From Bacillus solitudinis (GTDB lineage: Bacteria; Bacillota; Bacilli; Bacillales; Bacillaceae_D): a stretch of 64,000 nucleotides of DNA. Of the stretch, positions 18,875-28,087 are shown piece by piece. Below the pieces are notes generated by a model. It was given only the letters and a program-made list of their open reading frames with translations. It had not been told where the DNA came from and made no database searches. The stretch spans positions 1,285,768 through 1,349,767 of the forward strand of contig NZ_KZ454943.1 of assembly GCF_002797395.1 (NCBI RefSeq). Direction: 5' to 3'. How positions within the stretch are numbered: position 1 is the stretch's first letter; the number at the start of each line of letters is the position of its first letter. A program made the translations under genes and the position numbers.

Positions 18875-20170
18875 TTATTTTCCTCCCTCAACGCGATAAC
18901 TACTTTGAACTGAATCGACAACTTCTACATTCGTTAACCGTTGATATAAATTCTCGTAATTTTCTTTGCTCGTTTTGTGCGTAATAATAATAACTTCAGC
19001 AAGTTCCTCACCATCGATTGGGAGCTGTAATAACTTTTCAAAACTCACTTCATATTCAGCAAATAAAGAAGTAATTGTTGAAAAGGTTCCAGCTTTGTCA
19101 ATCACATTTAAACGTAAGAAATATTGCGATTCAATTTCCGTTGCTTCTTTTAAAACTTTCTCATGAAGTGGAACTAAGACACTCTGTCCATTGACACCAA
19201 GACGCATATTACGCATAACCGTTACCAGGTCAGAAACAACCGCTGTAGCCGTAGGAAGGGAACCCGCTCCAGGACCATAAAACATCGTTTCACCAACTGC
19301 TTCACCATGAACATACACCGCGTTGTATTCATTATGAACAGAGGCAAGTGGGTGAGCATTTGGTAAAAGTGTCGGCTGAACACTTACTTCAATTCGTCCA
19401 TCATCACGTTTTGCAAGCCCAATAAGTTTCATCGTATAACCAAGCTGTTCGCAGTAATATAAATCAGCTTCAGTCACCTCAGAAATTCCGCGTACTGAGA
19501 CGTCCCCAAAGCTTACATTTGTCGAAAAACCTAATGATGCAAGAATGGCCATTTTTCGAGCAGCATCCAAACCTTCTACATCGGACGTTGGGTCACTTTC
19601 TGCAAACCCTAATTCCTGCGCTTGTTTCAGCACATCATCATACGAACTACCTTCTTGACTCATCTTAGTCAAGATATAATTTGTTGTGCCATTCACAATC
19701 CCCATCATCTTCGTAATGCGATCGGCTGAAAGGCCATCAGATAGACTTCTTAAAATCGGAATTCCACCAGCAACACTTGCTTCATAGAATAGGTCACAAC
19801 CATTTTCTGCTGCAACTTTCAATAGCTCCGCTCCATGTAAAGCAAGTAAATCCTTGTTGGCTGTCACCACATGCTTTTTCTGTTGCAACGCACGGGTAAT
19901 ATAATTTTTTGTTGCGTCAATACCACCCATTACTTCTATAATAACATCTACTTCCGGATCTGAAAGTACTTCTTCTATATCTTCTGTAATCAATTCATCA
20001 GCTAATTTTATATTTCGTGCCTTCGTTTTATCACGAACAGCCACTTTTACGACTTCTACCGGACAACCTACTTGATGTTGTAACTCTTTCTGATGACGTT
20101 GAATGATAGAAACTACACCTGTTCCCACTGTTCCAAGTCCTAATAAACCAACACGGACTGATTTTGCCAT
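18875..20170 (-). CDS. hom: Homoserine dehydrogenase
   Basis: A 431-residue enzyme that reduces aspartate semialdehyde to homoserine with NAD(P)H. The N-terminal Rossmann motif GLGTVGTGV is at residue 10, the catalytic domain carries [13 protein letters not shown] near residue 145, and a C-terminal ACT domain (residues about 350-425) suggests threonine feedback. First gene of the operon, with GGAGTGTAGAGC before the ATG. Confidence 0.97.
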   Translation of the reverse strand: MAKSVRVGLLGLGTVGTGVVSIIQRHQKELQHQVGCPVEVVKVAVRDKTKARNIKLADELITEDIEEVLSDPEVDVIIEVMGGIDATKNYITRALQQKKHVVTANKDLLALHGAELLKVAAENGCDLFYEASVAGGIPILRSLSDGLSADRITKMMGIVNGTTNYILTKMSQEGSSYDDVLKQAQELGFAESDPTSDVEGLDAARKMAILASLGFSTNVSFGDVSVRGISEVTEADLYYCEQLGYTMKLIGLAKRDDGRIEVSVQPTLLPNAHPLASVHNEYNAVYVHGEAVGETMFYGPGAGSLPTATAVVSDLVTVMRNMRLGVNGQSVLVPLHEKVLKEATEIESQYFLRLNVIDKAGTFSTITSLFAEYEVSFEKLLQLPIDGEELAEVIIITHKTSKENYENLYQRLTNVEVVDSVQSSYRVEGGK

Positions 20171-20365
20171 GCTCTACACTCCAATCTCTCAACCTGCGTT
20201 TTTGTTTCTCTAAAAAGAACACTTGTATTCCTATAATGGACATTATAGATCTGATTACCACTCAACACAAGGGCTATTTCACCAAATTTAAAAATGTTTT
20301 TCGAAAAAACGGCAACTGCCTAAGCATTGACCTATATGAAATGAGAGTCTTTCCAATCATAATAA
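20171..20365. other. Leader/promoter region upstream of hom
   Basis: The 353-bp gap to yutH has the yutH terminator (20366-20400) and a second small hairpin nearby. The part next to hom is AT-rich. I looked for a T-box or other riboswitch in the minus orientation and found no conserved T-box sequence. No clear promoter was settled. Confidence 0.35.
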
Positions 20366-20400
20366 AAAAGTCACCTAAATATTGAGTTAAGGTGACTTTT
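20366..20400 (-). terminator. Terminator after yutH
   Basis: AAAAGTCACCT and AGGTGACTTTT form a perfect 11-bp stem with a 13-base loop; TTTTTTATT follows on the minus strand. Confidence 0.85.
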
Positions 20401-20523
20401 GCTTAACTATAAGAAGGGCTCAAAAACCACAGTTCGCCCTTTTATTATACAGTTTGGTTTATTAACGTTGCAAACTTCTTTTTGTGAACGTTTCATAAAG
20501 GAAACAACGCATTCTTGAACAAC

Positions 20524-21552
20524 TTATAACCAATCAACTTTCTGTGTCATTCCAACCGTCCGCTGAAGCTGTATCTGATTTAAAAATTGTTCTAGAAATT
20601 GTTGATTTAGCTGTTCCTTTTCAAGAAGTTGAAAAAATGCTTGCCCATAGACATTTTTTTCATCAGGAAGCTGGCTACGATAATAACTCTCAATTGTTTC
20701 AAAATAATGAAGCGGAAACAAGAGTCTTGCATAAGTCATTCTCCAAGCAAATGATGAAAGGGGTTCGTATTGCTCATACCCTTCTAGAAAATCAGTGATC
20801 CCTGACCACCCTTCATCTAGTAGTTGATCTCGCTTACTCCTAATCCACTCTGCGATGTCTCGACAGCGATGATCATAGACAAAGTCAGTTGGTCGCTTCA
20901 CAAAATCTCCGTACTCGGAAAGTATAAGCCACGTTTTCTCTGTAAACCGTCGGTGGGAAATCGTCCCTTGCTCTTGTTCCTTACTCTTGTCATCTAAATT
21001 TGCATCCACCGCATATTGAATCGCATTCTCGGTTAAACCCATAAAGTATGGATAGGAGAAAAGGAAAGCTTCGTCAACAATAGATTGAGGCCCCTCATAT
21101 AACACTTGCTGATACCACCCTTCAAGCTGCTCTAACCTTTTTTCCCACAGTCGATGCCATTGTCCGAAATAGTCAAAGTTTTTTTGTTTAGTTGGCATTT
21201 GTTTTCCATAGTAATGAATGGCTGCTAGATGCTCACCTCTTTGAAAGTCTGACTGGAGCCGGAATCCTTGTCGACTTGACTCAGCTGTCAGTTTACATAC
21301 ATAAACATCCTGTCCATCTACAAGTCCAACATATCCCTTCTGAACCGTTTGCTGAAGCTCAAGAATAGATGTATCCCCAATCGAACGCATATAATCGATA
21401 TACGCAATCATCTCCAGCTCGTTAGAGGCACACTCCTCTTTCGGAAGAATGATGTATGATTGACCGTTCGCTTCAAATGCCTCGTAGTCACCAATTGAAA
21501 ATCTTGAGTCACAATACAACTGATAAGAATCATATACATTTCGTTCAAACAC
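20524..21552 (-). CDS. yutH: Spore coat-associated kinase-like protein YutH
   Basis: A 342-residue protein of the CotS/YutH group, distant relatives of aminoglycoside phosphotransferase-like kinases placed on the spore coat. Recognised by size, by segments such as YFGQWHRLWEKRLEQLEGWYQ and RRFTEKTWLILSEYGDFV, and by its location between hom and yutG. The catalytic Asp/DFG pattern of active kinases is not obvious. The start is GTG 21552 behind GGAGGCGATCCT. Confidence 0.85.
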   Translation of the reverse strand: MFERNVYDSYQLYCDSRFSIGDYEAFEANGQSYIILPKEECASNELEMIAYIDYMRSIGDTSILELQQTVQKGYVGLVDGQDVYVCKLTAESSRQGFRLQSDFQRGEHLAAIHYYGKQMPTKQKNFDYFGQWHRLWEKRLEQLEGWYQQVLYEGPQSIVDEAFLFSYPYFMGLTENAIQYAVDANLDDKSKEQEQGTISHRRFTEKTWLILSEYGDFVKRPTDFVYDHRCRDIAEWIRSKRDQLLDEGWSGITDFLEGYEQYEPLSSFAWRMTYARLLFPLHYFETIESYYRSQLPDEKNVYGQAFFQLLEKEQLNQQFLEQFLNQIQLQRTVGMTQKVDWL

Positions 21553-21693
21553 AGGATCGCCTCCTCAATTCGCCTAATCTTTTTCTAGTCTATGAGCTAT
21601 TCGCATAAAATGTGTGTGAATGTCGTAGACTAGTAATATCCACTTTGGTTATTGACATGGATATAGGACAAGTTAAACGTTGGAGGTGGTCGA

Positions 21694-22191
21694 ATGTCAG
21701 AAAAAAAAATGGATGCAGTAGAGGAAAAAGCTCGCCAATTATTAACAGAAAGAGGAGTTTCCCTTCATGATATTGCAGATCTTGTCTACTTTTTACAAGT
21801 GAAATATCATCCAGAGTTAGATCTAGACGACTGTTACGATAATGTAGATAGAGTTATCCGTAAGAGAGAAGTTCAAAATGCAATATTAACGGGGATTCAG
21901 TTAGATATTTTAGCAGAGAAGGGCTTACTCGAACAGCCATTGCAAGGAATTATCGATCGCGATGAGGGGCTTTATGGTGTTGATGAAATTATTGCGCTTT
22001 CCATTGTTAACGTCTATGGATCAATCGGATTTACGAATTATGGCTACATCGATAAACAAAAGCCTGGCATTCTCGAAAAGTTAAATGATAAATCAAGTGG
22101 AAAATGCCATACATTTCTAGATGATATCGTCGGTGCTATTGCCGCAGCTGCATCCAGTCGTCTTGCTCATCGTGCCGCAAACGTTGAGTAA
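21694..22191 (+). CDS. pgpA: Phosphatidylglycerophosphatase A family protein (YutG)
   Basis: A 165-residue protein with the PgpA-family segments IADLVYFLQVKYHPELDLDDC, RDEGLYGVDEIIALSI and TFLDDIVGAIAAAASSRLAHR. PgpA removes the phosphate of phosphatidylglycerophosphate in phospholipid synthesis. Bacillus YutG lacks long transmembrane stretches, so the exact activity is not assured. GGAGGTGGTCGA precedes the ATG. Confidence 0.87.
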   Translation: MSEKKMDAVEEKARQLLTERGVSLHDIADLVYFLQVKYHPELDLDDCYDNVDRVIRKREVQNAILTGIQLDILAEKGLLEQPLQGIIDRDEGLYGVDEIIALSIVNVYGSIGFTNYGYIDKQKPGILEKLNDKSSGKCHTFLDDIVGAIAAAASSRLAHRAANVE

Positions 22192-22355
22192 ATTCCTTTT
22201 AGATTTTTCTTCGATTAAACAAAAGCAAAGTGTTCTTGCTAATAATAGAAAACTTTATAAAAAGATGGCAAGTACTTCGTTGGCTACTCGCCTTGCGAGG
22301 GGAAACCCACCCATCGTAAGGCTTTAAAAAAATGTCGCGACTCCGAACTTTGCAA

Positions 22356-22404
22356 AGGGGGTTGTGCCCACAAGGTTAAAACCGCCCTTCCGATACAACC
22401 CCCT
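22356..22404. terminator. Hairpin between yutG and yutF
   Basis: AGGGGGTTGT and ACAACCCCCT pair perfectly around 29 bases. It lies between convergent genes, 10 nt from the yutF stop. The T-run is short, so strand and strength are uncertain. Confidence 0.55.
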
Positions 22405-22414
22405 AGCACTTTCT

Positions 22415-23185
22415 TTATGATTCAAACGTCCATTCCGCTAAGGAATTTAAAGCAATGGTTGGTTTAGCTTCAATACTCTTAAGCTGTTCCTTTGTCGTGA
22501 CACCAGTATGAACCATTAGCGTATCCATTCCAGCTCGTAAGCCAGCTAAAATATCTGTATCATAGTTATCCCCTATCATGATGGTTTCTTCCTTTGTTGT
22601 TCCAATAACCTCGAGTGCCTGCTCGACGATAATTGATTCGGGTTTACCAATAAAGATTGGTTGCGTTCCTGTGGAGACTGATATAACCGAAACAATCGAC
22701 CCTGCACCAGGCAATAAACCTCTCTCAGTTGGCAAAGCTACGTCACCATTTGTAGCAATAAACGTTGCTCCAGATCGAACATTCAATGCCGCCCCTGCTA
22801 ATTTCTCATACGTAATAGCTCGATCTAAGCCGACAACCACAAAGTCAGCATCTTTTTCAACAATTTGATGACCTTGCTCCTCTAATGCATAACGTAAGCC
22901 CTGCTCACCAACCATATATACTCGAGCTTTCTCTTGACGTTCTGCTATAAAGGTTGCCGTAGCCATACTCGTCGTAAAAATATGATCCGCTGTTGCTGGA
23001 ACATCCATCCCTTGTAACACCTTAGCCACATCCTCAGGCCTTTTTGTTGAATTATTGGTCACAAACAAGTAAGGGAGTTTCAAACGTTCAAGTTCTTTCA
23101 CGAATTGCACAGCCTCGTCAATTTTTTCTGTCCCACGATAAACAGTTCCATCGAGATCTATTAAAAATCCTCTATATGTTTTCAA
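22415..23185 (-). CDS. yutF: HAD-superfamily phosphatase YutF (NagD-like, subclass IIA)
   Basis: A 256-residue phosphatase. Motif I is DLDGTVYRG at residue 9, motif II FVTNNS near residue 42, the conserved lysine is in IGKPES near residue 179, and motif III GDNYDTDILAG near residue 203. Family members dephosphorylate nucleotides or sugar phosphates; the natural substrate is unsettled. The start is TTG 23185, with GGAGGACTAACAATT upstream. It follows the HTH regulator after 19 nt, suggesting one operon. Confidence 0.93.
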   Translation of the reverse strand: MKTYRGFLIDLDGTVYRGTEKIDEAVQFVKELERLKLPYLFVTNNSTKRPEDVAKVLQGMDVPATADHIFTTSMATATFIAERQEKARVYMVGEQGLRYALEEQGHQIVEKDADFVVVGLDRAITYEKLAGAALNVRSGATFIATNGDVALPTERGLLPGAGSIVSVISVSTGTQPIFIGKPESIIVEQALEVIGTTKEETIMIGDNYDTDILAGLRAGMDTLMVHTGVTTKEQLKSIEAKPTIALNSLAEWTFES

Positions 23186-23204
23186 AATTGTTAGTCCTCC
23201 TCAT

Positions 23205-23834
23205 TCATGTCGCACTATTCCTTTTTTTCTTTAACGTATACACACAGCACGTTGAGTTTTCTTTCGCAACACAAGATATTTGTTGGATATCACTTGTATC
23301 AAGTAGTTCTTGAAATAGCTCATGTTCACAAGAGCAGGCTACCGGGTATTGTTTTGCTACTTTAGCGATTGGACAATTGTATTCGATAAATTTATATGTC
23401 CCATCCTCTCGTTGCTCAAGTTCAACCATATAGCCGTTTTCATTTTGAATCCGTGCTAACGCCTGGACTCTTTCTTCAAATGTGCCTTTCATCGCTGGCA
23501 AATATTTATCTTGGAGCTTTTCTTTTCTTTTCTTAAAAAGCTGATTAATGACTTCCTGTCCACTTATTTGTTCAAGGTCCTGCAAGAAATCAACCGATAA
23601 GCTCCCATAATTTCTCGGGAAACTCTCTTGCCCTGCATCCGTAAGAAAGAATCGATGAAGAGGGCGCCCCATCGTTTGTTTTTCAACTCGTGCCTCAATT
23701 AATCCATCCTTTTCAAGCGCTTGAAGGTGACGTCGCACTGCCATTTCTGTGACGCCAAGGTTTTTTGCAATTTCAGAAACAGTTTTTTCACCAGACTGCT
23801 TTAGCATCGTTAAAATTATGTCTCTTGTTGCCAT
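23205..23834 (-). CDS. HTH regulator with SufR-like cysteine pattern
   Basis: A 209-residue protein. The N-terminal winged helix (KTVSEIAKNLGVTEMAVRRHLQALEKDGLI) is of the DeoR/ArsR-like type. The C-terminal part carries a cysteine followed after exactly 12 residues by CSC (NC-PIAKVAKQYPVA-CSC), then further cysteines 18 and about 26 residues on. This is close to the spacing in SufR, the [4Fe-4S] repressor of suf genes in cyanobacteria and actinobacteria. I infer an Fe-S or redox sensor. Three starts are close together; GGAAGG 8 nt before ATG 23834 is best. Upstream of yutF on the same strand. Confidence 0.75.
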   Translation of the reverse strand: MATRDIILTMLKQSGEKTVSEIAKNLGVTEMAVRRHLQALEKDGLIEARVEKQTMGRPLHRFFLTDAGQESFPRNYGSLSVDFLQDLEQISGQEVINQLFKKRKEKLQDKYLPAMKGTFEERVQALARIQNENGYMVELEQREDGTYKFIEYNCPIAKVAKQYPVACSCEHELFQELLDTSDIQQISCVAKENSTCCVYTLKKKRNSAT

Positions 23835-23897
23835 GCTCATCACCTTCCTTTCGTCTTATTGTAAGCGATGGACTTGGGCAAAGTAAAAAATTCCCCC

Positions 23898-24350
23898 TTA
23901 GTCTGCTGTTTTTTCTGGCAGAAACGCTGAAACTGGGCCGAGCTCACACACTAGGTAACGGCGAATCGCCTTTGGAAAACTCTCTAATGATTGAAAGTAT
24001 GTATGTATGACGTTCAGTAAAGAATCATGATTTACCCTATTATAGTCTTGAACTAGCGTCTTCCGACAACGAATCACCTCTTTAATTGATTCTGCATCCG
24101 TATTTATGATGACGGACTCATCCTCTAGAATATCGACAATGTCTTCATATCCACCTGGATCACGCATTATAAACCCGTCAATCATGCTATTTCCTACATC
24201 AATAACTGATTCGATAATAACATAGAGTATTCTTTCTAACGCCAATTGTTCGATTCGAGTTTCTACACTGTTTAAGTGTTGCACTTCTTTTAAAAGCTCT
24301 TCATAATAACGGAGGGTCTGTTCGATTTTTTCACGATTAACAAAATACAA
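23898..24350 (-). CDS. yutE: YutE, DUF86/HepT-like protein
   Basis: A 150-residue helical protein of the HepT-like family. HepT proteins carry an R-x4-6-H/Y catalytic motif; here the segment RCRKTLVQDYNRV near residue 105 is in the right place. In Bacillus YutE stands without the MntA-type partner of HepT toxin systems, and none is seen here, so a toxin role is unlikely. The frame is open to 24389, but GAGAGG eight nt before TTG 24350 gives the family length. Confidence 0.8.
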   Translation of the reverse strand: MYFVNREKIEQTLRYYEELLKEVQHLNSVETRIEQLALERILYVIIESVIDVGNSMIDGFIMRDPGGYEDIVDILEDESVIINTDAESIKEVIRCRKTLVQDYNRVNHDSLLNVIHTYFQSLESFPKAIRRYLVCELGPVSAFLPEKTAD

Positions 24351-24455
24351 AATATTCACCTCTCTCTTGTAATAGGATGCTAAAGACAATTCGCCTTGAT
24401 TCCTATTGCGTGGTATGATGAGTGATATTATTCAATAGGAAAGGGGACAGAACGA

Positions 24456-24722
24456 ATGTCTGAACGTTTTTACCTTTATGATGATACCGAGGAAACAAGA
24501 ACTCGCTTTGTTAGTTTTATGGGAGAGCAGCAGCGATTTGATTTAGCCATTATCTCGTCTTCGCGATACTACGGCAAACAACTTGTTCTTGACGTTCAAT
24601 CTAATCGATTTGCGATAATTGGTGAAGATGACTTAGAAGAACCTGGATATCTTGAACATGCATACAAGATAAGCGCGGAAGATGCCGAAGACCTTCGCTC
24701 ATTTTTATCAGAAATCTTCTAA
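24456..24722 (+). CDS. DUF3055 family small acidic protein
   Basis: An 88-residue, strongly acidic soluble protein (YLYDDTEETRTRFVSFMG at the start, EDDLEEPGYLEHAYKI near the end). It matches my memory of DUF3055 proteins found at this place in Bacillaceae; no function is known. AGGGGACAGAACGA lies before the ATG. Divergent from yutE; no partner on its strand. Confidence 0.65.
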   Translation: MSERFYLYDDTEETRTRFVSFMGEQQRFDLAIISSSRYYGKQLVLDVQSNRFAIIGEDDLEEPGYLEHAYKISAEDAEDLRSFLSEIF

Positions 24723-24819
24723 TAGTAAAAACCATCTCATTGACAACCAAGGTGCCTAGAGTTGGTTTTATTATCCCCTAATGTAACATTGATTATAAAG
24801 AATCATGATTAGCCTAGAC

Positions 24820-25122
24820 TTATTCACTTAAGCTAGGCTTTTCCTTTTTTTCTTTCACTCGTCTTACAACAAAGTAGGCACAGCCAAAATTACAATATTC
24901 ATATAAATAATCCGGTAATGTACTGATTTTCGTATCGTATGTTGACTTTTTATGCCTATCCTCAAAAAAGCCGCGCAACCTTAGCTGACTATAGCCCCAG
25001 TCACCAACAATATAATCATATTTATTTAGTACATCGCTATAGCGTTCCTTAAAGGCTTCCTCATTCCAGCCTTCTTTTACATCCTCTACGACCTCAAATT
25101 TAAGATCCTGTATGACAACCAA
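24820..25122 (-). CDS. yutD: YutD family protein (DUF1027)
   Basis: A 100-residue protein with the strongly conserved core FKERYSDVLNKYDYIVGDWGY and the cysteine segment YLYEYCNFGCAYFVVRR. YutD proteins are widespread in Bacilli; their role is unknown, although CNFGC suggests a metal or redox site. Frame open to 25161, but GAGAGGTG six nt before TTG 25122 fits best. The hairpin-poor gap 24723-24819 holds no obvious gene. Confidence 0.87.
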   Translation of the reverse strand: MVVIQDLKFEVVEDVKEGWNEEAFKERYSDVLNKYDYIVGDWGYSQLRLRGFFEDRHKKSTYDTKISTLPDYLYEYCNFGCAYFVVRRVKEKKEKPSLSE

Positions 25123-25261
25123 AAGGCTCACCTCTCTTTTATGCTCTATATTGTACCACAATCTATATACTTTACTGCTATAAAGCTTACTCCTTAGCCA
25201 GCATTTACTAGCACTAAAAAACCCTTCATTCGGTCAATCTGATACTGAGGGGGAATACCAT

Positions 25262-25891
25262 ATGCACAAAACATGGATCATCGCTGGTCTTGCAAGTACG
25301 TTGTTTGTGACCGGTTGCCAGTTAAATGCCGGAGAGCAACCAACCAATCTTCAAAAAACCGCAAACCATCAAGAACAAATGGCAACACGTAGTTATTACC
25401 AAATCGCACAAGAAGATGAACTTGCTGAATATAATCATTATGGCTTCAGTCGTTTTCAAAAACAACAAGTTCAAGCGACTAACAATAAAGAATACCCAGT
25501 CATTGACCGTTCTCAATTAGCGGATGGGATTACTCGTCTTGTCTTAACGAATCCAACTGTTGAAGAAGCCGCTACATTGATAACAGACGAATATGTACTT
25601 GTTGCTTATCAAAGCGATGATGATAACCGAGCACTTGTCGCTGACCAAGTAAAACGAACAGCCGTCTCCATTACACCAGGTTACTACCACGTCTTCATTA
25701 CAGATGAATACCGTTTATTCGATGAACTTGAACGCTTTGAGGATGTGACACCAACAAGTCCAGCCTATGAACGAACAATTGAACAAATGATCCAAGAAAT
25801 GACACAATCTCCACAAGGCTGGTATGACGATGAAGCAGATGATAATCAGGAAATAATGAATGAAAAGCAACGTCAACTTCGTCAGCATTAG
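25262..25891 (+). CDS. yutC: YhcN/YlaJ family sporulation lipoprotein YutC
   Basis: A 209-residue lipoprotein. The signal peptide ends in FVTGC, with Cys about residue 19 as lipid anchor. The body contains the YhcN/YlaJ pattern (ADGITRLVLTNPTVEEAATLIT, then PGYYHVFITDEYRLFDEL) found in spore-membrane lipoproteins. The acidic, Gln-rich tail is probably disordered. GAGGGGGAATACCAT precedes the ATG. It converges with lipA. Confidence 0.85.
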   Translation: MHKTWIIAGLASTLFVTGCQLNAGEQPTNLQKTANHQEQMATRSYYQIAQEDELAEYNHYGFSRFQKQQVQATNNKEYPVIDRSQLADGITRLVLTNPTVEEAATLITDEYVLVAYQSDDDNRALVADQVKRTAVSITPGYYHVFITDEYRLFDELERFEDVTPTSPAYERTIEQMIQEMTQSPQGWYDDEADDNQEIMNEKQRQLRQH

Positions 25892-25903
25892 TCCTGATCT
25901 AAG

Positions 25904-25931
25904 AAAAGGAGTGCATTACGCAACTCCTTTT
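25904..25931. terminator. Bidirectional terminator between yutC and lipA
   Basis: AAAAGGAGT and ACTCCTTTT form a stem with a 10-base loop and T-rich flanks on both strands, between convergent stops. Confidence 0.8.
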
Positions 25932-25935
25932 CCTC

Positions 25936-26847
25936 TTATTTTAACTCAGCTACTTTTTTTGCTTCTTCGCGAACTTGCGCTTCATTTACTTGTTCATCTG
26001 CATGGTATGAAGACCGAACAAGTGGCCCCGCTTCACAGTGACTGAACCCTTTACCCAAAGCGATTTCTTTCAGTTCTGCAAATTCATCTGGATGGTAATA
26101 CTTTTGGACTTTAAGATGCTTCTTTGTTGGTTGTAAATATTGACCAATCGTCATAATATTCACATCACTTGCGCGAAGTTCATCCATCGTTTCAATGATT
26201 TCCTCTTTCGTCTCACCTAAGCCGATCATTAAGCTGGATTTCGTTGGAATATCAGGATGTCTTTCCTTTGCTCTCGCTAAAAATTCCAATGTACGTTCAT
26301 ATGTCGCACGTGCACGAACTCTTGGGGTTAACCGACGGACAGTCTCAATATTATGGTTCATAATGTTCGGTCTTGCATCCATAAGCGTATGCAGGCTATC
26401 TAAGCTCCCAAGCATATCAGATGGCAATACTTCAATTGTACAGAAAGGATTACGACGTCTTATTGCACGTACCGTCTCAGCAAAGACTGCAGCTCCACCA
26501 TCCTTCAGATCATCTCGGGCTACCGCTGTAATTACAACATGCTTTAGACCCATCGTTTCCACTGACTCCGCTACGCGTTCTGGTTCTTCTAAGTCGAGCT
26601 CTGTTGGCAAACCGGTTTTAACCGCACAGAATCGACACGCTCTCGTACAAATGTCTCCTAGAATCATAAACGTAGCCGTTTTTCGAACTGCCCAGCATTC
26701 ATGAATATTTGGACAACGCGCTTCTTCACAGACCGTATGTAATTTTTTCTCACGCATCATTTTCTTTAAGCCAGTATAAGACTCATTCGTATTGAGTTTA
26801 ATTTTTAACCAATCCGGCTTGCGGAGATGTTCTTCCTTTTTAGCCAC
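25936..26847 (-). CDS. lipA: Lipoyl synthase
   Basis: A 303-residue radical SAM enzyme that inserts two sulfurs into protein-bound octanoyl groups. Auxiliary-cluster cysteines lie in [16 protein letters not shown] and the radical SAM cluster in CTRACRFC. The RSSYHA segment near the C terminus is also conserved. The frame opens at 26877, but GGAG eight nt before GTG 26847 (giving [11 protein letters not shown]) agrees with the B. subtilis protein. One client is GcvH encoded at 54.7 kb. Confidence 0.97.
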   Translation of the reverse strand: MAKKEEHLRKPDWLKIKLNTNESYTGLKKMMREKKLHTVCEEARCPNIHECWAVRKTATFMILGDICTRACRFCAVKTGLPTELDLEEPERVAESVETMGLKHVVITAVARDDLKDGGAAVFAETVRAIRRRNPFCTIEVLPSDMLGSLDSLHTLMDARPNIMNHNIETVRRLTPRVRARATYERTLEFLARAKERHPDIPTKSSLMIGLGETKEEIIETMDELRASDVNIMTIGQYLQPTKKHLKVQKYYHPDEFAELKEIALGKGFSHCEAGPLVRSSYHADEQVNEAQVREEAKKVAELK

Positions 26848-27035
26848 ATATATCACTCCATCCACTTTCCCAATCAAAGGAAAGGTTCATTACTTTACTC
26901 TTATCCCTTACTTTATCATGTTTTCTATAAAATCACCAAGCTACCGCTCAAAATTTCCAATGATTCACACCGATTATTTTACGTTTTTATTACAGACTAT
27001 AGATAGAAGTACATTTTAAGGAGTTGATTGAGAGC

Positions 27036-28043
27036 ATGAAGCAAACATTTCTAATTATTGTCCTCCTCTTTTCTTTTTTAACGACTCCTATACAGTCATT
27101 TGGATCGGAAAAAGATGACATGAGCGCGGAGGAAATTTATGAAAAAAGGCTGGCTCTATATAAAAAGACGGAAACCTTAACGAACGTTCCTTGGTATTAT
27201 TTGGCCGCAGCTGATACATATGAGCGCGGGCTACGCAAAGCCATTCGAGACCGGCCAACAGAAGAAGGAATGATTTCAATTTTCTACTCGCCTAGTCAGT
27301 GGGCAGGTCCCTTAAATCCAGATTTTGATGATATGAACCCTTTGTCGATAAGTATGTTTGATGGTGTTGGGCTCGATGGAAATGGAGATGGAATTGCTAA
27401 TAGTAATGATGATGAGGACGTTCTCTATACTTTTGCAAGGCATTTAGAAAAGTATGGATATGACGAGCAGGATTTTCGAATTGCCTTGTGGGAATATTAT
27501 CAGCGTGAAAAATCCGTTAATATTATACATGGCCATGCAAAAGTATATGAAAAGTTTGAGCGCTTGGATTTAAACGATCACGCATTTCCGATGCCTCTCA
27601 ATTACAATTATAGCTATAGAAACACATGGGGAGACAGACGTGGTTGGGGTGGTCGTCGTATTCATGAAGGAACCGATATCTTCGCGGGCTACAATGTTCC
27701 GATTCGTGCGACAGCCTACGGAGTCGTTGAAATAAAAGGTTGGAACATGTATGGCGGTTGGAGAATCGGGATTCGGGACTTAAATAATGTTTACCATTAC
27801 TACGCTCACCTAAGTGGGTTTGAAAAAGGAATTGAAGAAGGGCTTATCGTTGCTCCTGGGGATGTTATAGGCTATTGTGGAAGCTCTGGCTACGGCAAAC
27901 CTGGAACACAAGGAAAATTCCCACCTCATCTTCACTACGGGATGTACAGAGACAACGGACATACAGAATGGTCGTTTGATCCATATCCTTCGTTAAAACA
28001 ATGGGAGAGAAAAGCCTTCCAAGACCGAAAAAAAAGAAAATAA
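27036..28043 (+). CDS. lytH: L-Ala-D-Glu peptidase LytH (M23), sporulation cortex enzyme
   Basis: A 335-residue exported M23 metallopeptidase. Signal peptide at residues 1-25. Zinc ligands are visible as H-x3-D in RIHEGTDIF near residue 211 and H-x-H in PPHLHYGM near residue 306. LytH trims cortex stem peptides to single L-alanine during spore formation. ATG 27036 is preferred over TTG 27024, which sits on the AAGGAG ribosome site itself. Same place as yunA in B. subtilis. Confidence 0.92.
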   Translation: MKQTFLIIVLLFSFLTTPIQSFGSEKDDMSAEEIYEKRLALYKKTETLTNVPWYYLAAADTYERGLRKAIRDRPTEEGMISIFYSPSQWAGPLNPDFDDMNPLSISMFDGVGLDGNGDGIANSNDDEDVLYTFARHLEKYGYDEQDFRIALWEYYQREKSVNIIHGHAKVYEKFERLDLNDHAFPMPLNYNYSYRNTWGDRRGWGGRRIHEGTDIFAGYNVPIRATAYGVVEIKGWNMYGGWRIGIRDLNNVYHYYAHLSGFEKGIEEGLIVAPGDVIGYCGSSGYGKPGTQGKFPPHLHYGMYRDNGHTEWSFDPYPSLKQWERKAFQDRKKRK

Positions 28044-28048
28044 GTTAA

Positions 28049-28085
28049 AAAGGCATACCAGGTGATATCCCTCTGGTATGCCTTT
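28049..28085. terminator. Bidirectional terminator between lytH and nhaC
   Basis: AAAGGCATACCAG and CTGGTATGCCTTT form a perfect 13-bp stem with an 11-base loop between convergent stops. Confidence 0.85.
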
Positions 28086-28087
28086 AC

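Noticed and set aside
20171-20523. T-box or other amino-acid leader before hom
   Set aside because: No T-box sequence, specifier stem or matching terminator in the minus orientation; the hairpins present belong to yutH.
23898-24350. HepT/MntA toxin-antitoxin system
   Set aside because: YutE is HepT-like, but no MntA nucleotidyltransferase partner lies beside it, and the gene is part of a conserved housekeeping order.
26195-26704. Open frame of 169 codons on the plus strand
   Set aside because: Antisense to lipA, which has all expected cysteine motifs; no ribosome site.
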